The notes under the pieces are model-generated. The model ran no database searches and was not told the origin of the DNA. It was given only the letters and a program-made list of their open reading frames with translations. A program made the position numbers and the translations under genes. A stretch of DNA of 26,065 nucleotides, taken from NCBI GenBank assembly GCA_002695115.1, contig NZOA01000042.1, positions 61,116 through 87,180 of the forward strand, given 5' to 3'. Below, in pieces: positions 24,157 to 26,065 of the stretch; position 1 is the first letter of the stretch, and each line of letters begins with the position of its first letter. The stretch comes from Planctomycetota bacterium. Its GTDB lineage: Bacteria; Planctomycetota; UBA8108.

Positions 24157-26065
24157 TCATTCGCAGATACTGTCTTCTGTAGGATCGGATCCTGGAACAG
24201 GAAATGGAGCGGCCAGCATCTCGCCGGGGTCATCGGGATTCTGAAGATGACTCAACAGCCTCATCAGATCTCCGAAATTGAGCTGGCCATCATCGTTGGT
24301 ATCCGCCGCATCGCGGTTATCCGGCCAGAGACCCGCCCCCCCGAAGAGCAGGCTCGAGAGCAGGGTGACGTCGGAGTCGGTAACCTGCCGGTCCCCATCG
24401 ACATCGCCGCGCACGAACATCGGAGGATCCTGGTAATTGAGGAAGACCTCGCCCTGGGCAAGCGTCAGGGGGTCGCGTACCTGCAAAGTGGCCTGGCCGG
24501 CGCTAACCCGGCTCGGGGCGAAAAAGCTCAGATGCTGGCCCGAGTGGAAGACAAACCCGGAACGATCGACCATCGCTCCATCGACGAGAACCTCGCACCG
24601 CTCGGTGAAGCCGTTGCCAAAGAGATCGACGTGATTGCCGCCGCAGATCGACACGGAGCCGGGCTGGATGAGATTGACCACGATCATATTGGGAACCACC
24701 GCCGCATCACAATCACCTTCGATGATGTCCAGCGGCGTCGGCAGGGACAGGCTCTCTATGGGAGCGCCGGCAAGCTCCAGTGGGTCCAGCACCTCGACCA
24801 CCACGAAGGCCTCATCCAGGACAGGTAATCCCTCGGTGGGAGCTCGAACTAGCATCGTGCGTCCATCATTGGATATGGCGGGCCTGCCGGAGCGCCCGAA
24901 AGGCGCAGCGACAAGGGGCTCGAAACCATCCACCTGCAACTTCACCACGGTGCTGCGCGAGAAGCCGGTGCCGCTCACCTCGATGAAATCACCGCAGGTT
25001 GCACGCAGGCTGCTCACGTCCACACCACCGAGGCTGGGCGTCTCAAAGGAATAAGCCTCCGGGAGCAGAACTGCCTGGTCTCCGATTGAGAGCTCGATAT
25101 CGTAGAGAACACTGCTTTCGGCGGGAAGCGTTACGGGCCGCGCGCCGAGAGAATCCGGGACGACAAAGGAGATCGAGCCCTTGTTCAGGACAGTGATGCC
25201 AGCGACGGAAACCTCCAGGATGTCCGTATCTCCTTCGACGGGAAGAAGCCTGATCGCAGGAACAAGACCACCCCCATCGAAGCCGTCTCCGGAGAGCCTC
25301 ACCTCGTTGCCGCCGGTAAGCGGTCCCGTCACGGGAGAGAGCGAGAGCAGTTCGAGGACCGGAAGATCCCCGCCAAGCGAGATGCTTGCGTCAAAGAACG
25401 CATCGATGACGGGCCTGCCCGGCACAGCCTGCTCCGGGAAGAAAGCCGTAGGCTGCTCGGCGCCGGGATCGGACAGGAAGGAAATCTGCGAGAATGTCCG
25501 GCCTGCGGTGTCATCAAGCTTCGACCTGAAGCTGAGCTCCAGGACCGTTGCGTCTTCGAACGGCTCGATAAGGTCCGACTGGAGCGTAGAAAAATTGAAG
25601 CTGATCCAGCCCACCCGCAGGTCACCGGTGGAATTAGTGTCAGGGAGGGTGGATTCTACGGGCAGGAAGAGCTCCCCGAGACCTGCCGCAATCGTCCCCT
25701 CCTGCTCCTGGTCAACAGGCAGGAGCTCGAACTGCTCGGGATTGAACTGCAGGTGAATGTTGTACGCGTTGAAGCTGTAGCCGGGGATTTCCGCGGGAGC
25801 CCGCAGGCTCCCTCTTACGGCGACGTGGAATACCGCCGGGTCCTCGGCATCGGGGACGACATCGAGCTTCAGATAGCTGTTGGCGTATTGGATACTGCCC
25901 TCGCTCGCTTCGATGGAGCGCCAGCTCTCAAAACCCGCGAAACGGATACGAGCGTTTTCGAGGCGAATCTCATCTCTTTCGGGAAGCTCCGCCGGCAGCT
26001 CCGCCACGAGTCGCGCCAGGACGGCCTCAAGGCCTCCAACTCCCCCTGCGGACTCTACAGGCAGG
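24157..26065 (-). CDS. Secreted cohesin-like/TIG/dockerin protein (5' end off right edge)
   Basis: The frame is open from the stop at 24157 past the right edge. A GTG at 26007 is only an internal codon, so the N-terminus and any signal peptide are missing. Counting from that GTG: residues about 40-210 look like a cohesin-type beta domain (YLKLDVVPDA, NIHLQFNPEQFELLPV, VLELSFRS). Residues about 218-325 are a TIG/IPT domain (LLSLSPVTGPLTGGNEVRLSGDGF), with two further TIG-like units at about 326-410 and 437-526. Residues 533-590 form a type I dockerin with two EF-hand-like calcium loops (RGDVDGDRQVTDSDV and DTNDDGQLNFGDL). Dockerin and cohesin-like modules in one non-cellulosomal protein suggest extracellular scaffolding. 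Partners and function are unknown. Confidence 0.88.
   Translation of the reverse strand, partial: LPVESAGGVGGLEAVLARLVAELPAELPERDEIRLENARIRFAGFESWRSIEASEGSIQYANSYLKLDVVPDAEDPAVFHVAVRGSLRAPAEIPGYSFNAYNIHLQFNPEQFELLPVDQEQEGTIAAGLGELFLPVESTLPDTNSTGDLRVGWISFNFSTLQSDLIEPFEDATVLELSFRSKLDDTAGRTFSQISFLSDPGAEQPTAFFPEQAVPGRPVIDAFFDASISLGGDLPVLELLSLSPVTGPLTGGNEVRLSGDGFDGGGLVPAIRLLPVEGDTDILEVSVAGITVLNKGSISFVVPDSLGARPVTLPAESSVLYDIELSIGDQAVLLPEAYSFETPSLGGVDVSSLRATCGDFIEVSGTGFSRSTVVKLQVDGFEPLVAAPFGRSGRPAISNDGRTMLVRAPTEGLPVLDEAFVVVEVLDPLELAGAPIESLSLPTPLDIIEGDCDAAVVPNMIVVNLIQPGSVSICGGNHVDLFGNGFTERCEVLVDGAMVDRSGFVFHSGQHLSFFAPSRVSAGQATLQVRDPLTLAQGEVFLNYQDPPMFVRGDVDGDRQVTDSDVTLLSSLLFGGAGLWPDNRDAADTNDDGQLNFGDLMRLLSHLQNPDDPGEMLAAPFPVPGSDPTEDSICE

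Noticed and set aside
24061..24828. Plus-strand open frame of 255 codons
   Set aside because: Antisense shadow of the dockerin and TIG region.

Overview
The window is a GC-rich stretch of a bacterial chromosome. It looks like a Gram-negative-type organism, most plausibly a planctomycete or a neighbouring deep-branching phylum. The evidence for this is indirect: YidC carries the large N-terminal periplasmic domain, there is a lipoprotein with a lipobox, a very large Gly-rich secreted protein, a cohesin-like/TIG/dockerin protein, and a membrane-anchored squalene-cyclase-like repeat protein. No 16S rRNA or other phylogenetic marker is present, so the placement is inference. I see no rRNA or tRNA gene, CRISPR array, insertion sequence, integrase or phage gene. 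Housekeeping and accessory genes are interleaved.

Layout. (1) Positions 1-3887, minus strand: the first 1,295 codons of a giant lipoprotein whose 3' end lies beyond the left edge. It has a TIG-like N-terminal part and a long Gly-rich part. (2) Positions 3888-4727: a lower-GC intergenic region with one possible 57-codon ORF. (3) Positions 4728-9085, plus strand: a TonB-like anchored prenyltransferase-repeat protein, NAD(P)H-hydrate epimerase (nnrE), a GspC-like membrane-anchored PDZ protein and an M20 metallopeptidase. The last two overlap by ATGA. A possible terminator follows nnrE. (4) Positions 12272 down to 9104, minus strand: a compact three-gene signalling operon of a degenerate sigma-54-type AAA+ protein, an HD-GYP phosphodiesterase and an NtrC-type activator with an unphosphorylatable-looking receiver. 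It converges on the M20 gene with only 18 bp between the stop codons. (5) Positions 22840 down to 12779, minus strand: yidC, mnmE, nrdR, an ATP-cone/NrdD-like protein, and smc. (6) Positions 23889 down to 23119, minus strand: a calcineurin-like phosphoesterase. (7) From 24157 to the right edge, minus strand: a secreted cohesin-like/TIG/dockerin protein whose N-terminus lies outside the window.

How the genes may work together. yidC, mnmE, nrdR and smc are core functions: membrane insertion, tRNA wobble-uridine modification, RNR repression and chromosome organisation. The two most unusual units are the signalling operon and the NrdD-like protein. In the signalling operon, two of the three proteins have lost the residues that normally define their mechanism while the third keeps a full HD-GYP motif. 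The NrdD-like protein sits directly downstream of nrdR and keeps an ATP cone, but I find no glycyl-radical motif in it. Both are candidates for rewired versions of known systems. The two edge-truncated genes encode large surface or secreted proteins with TIG-type domains.
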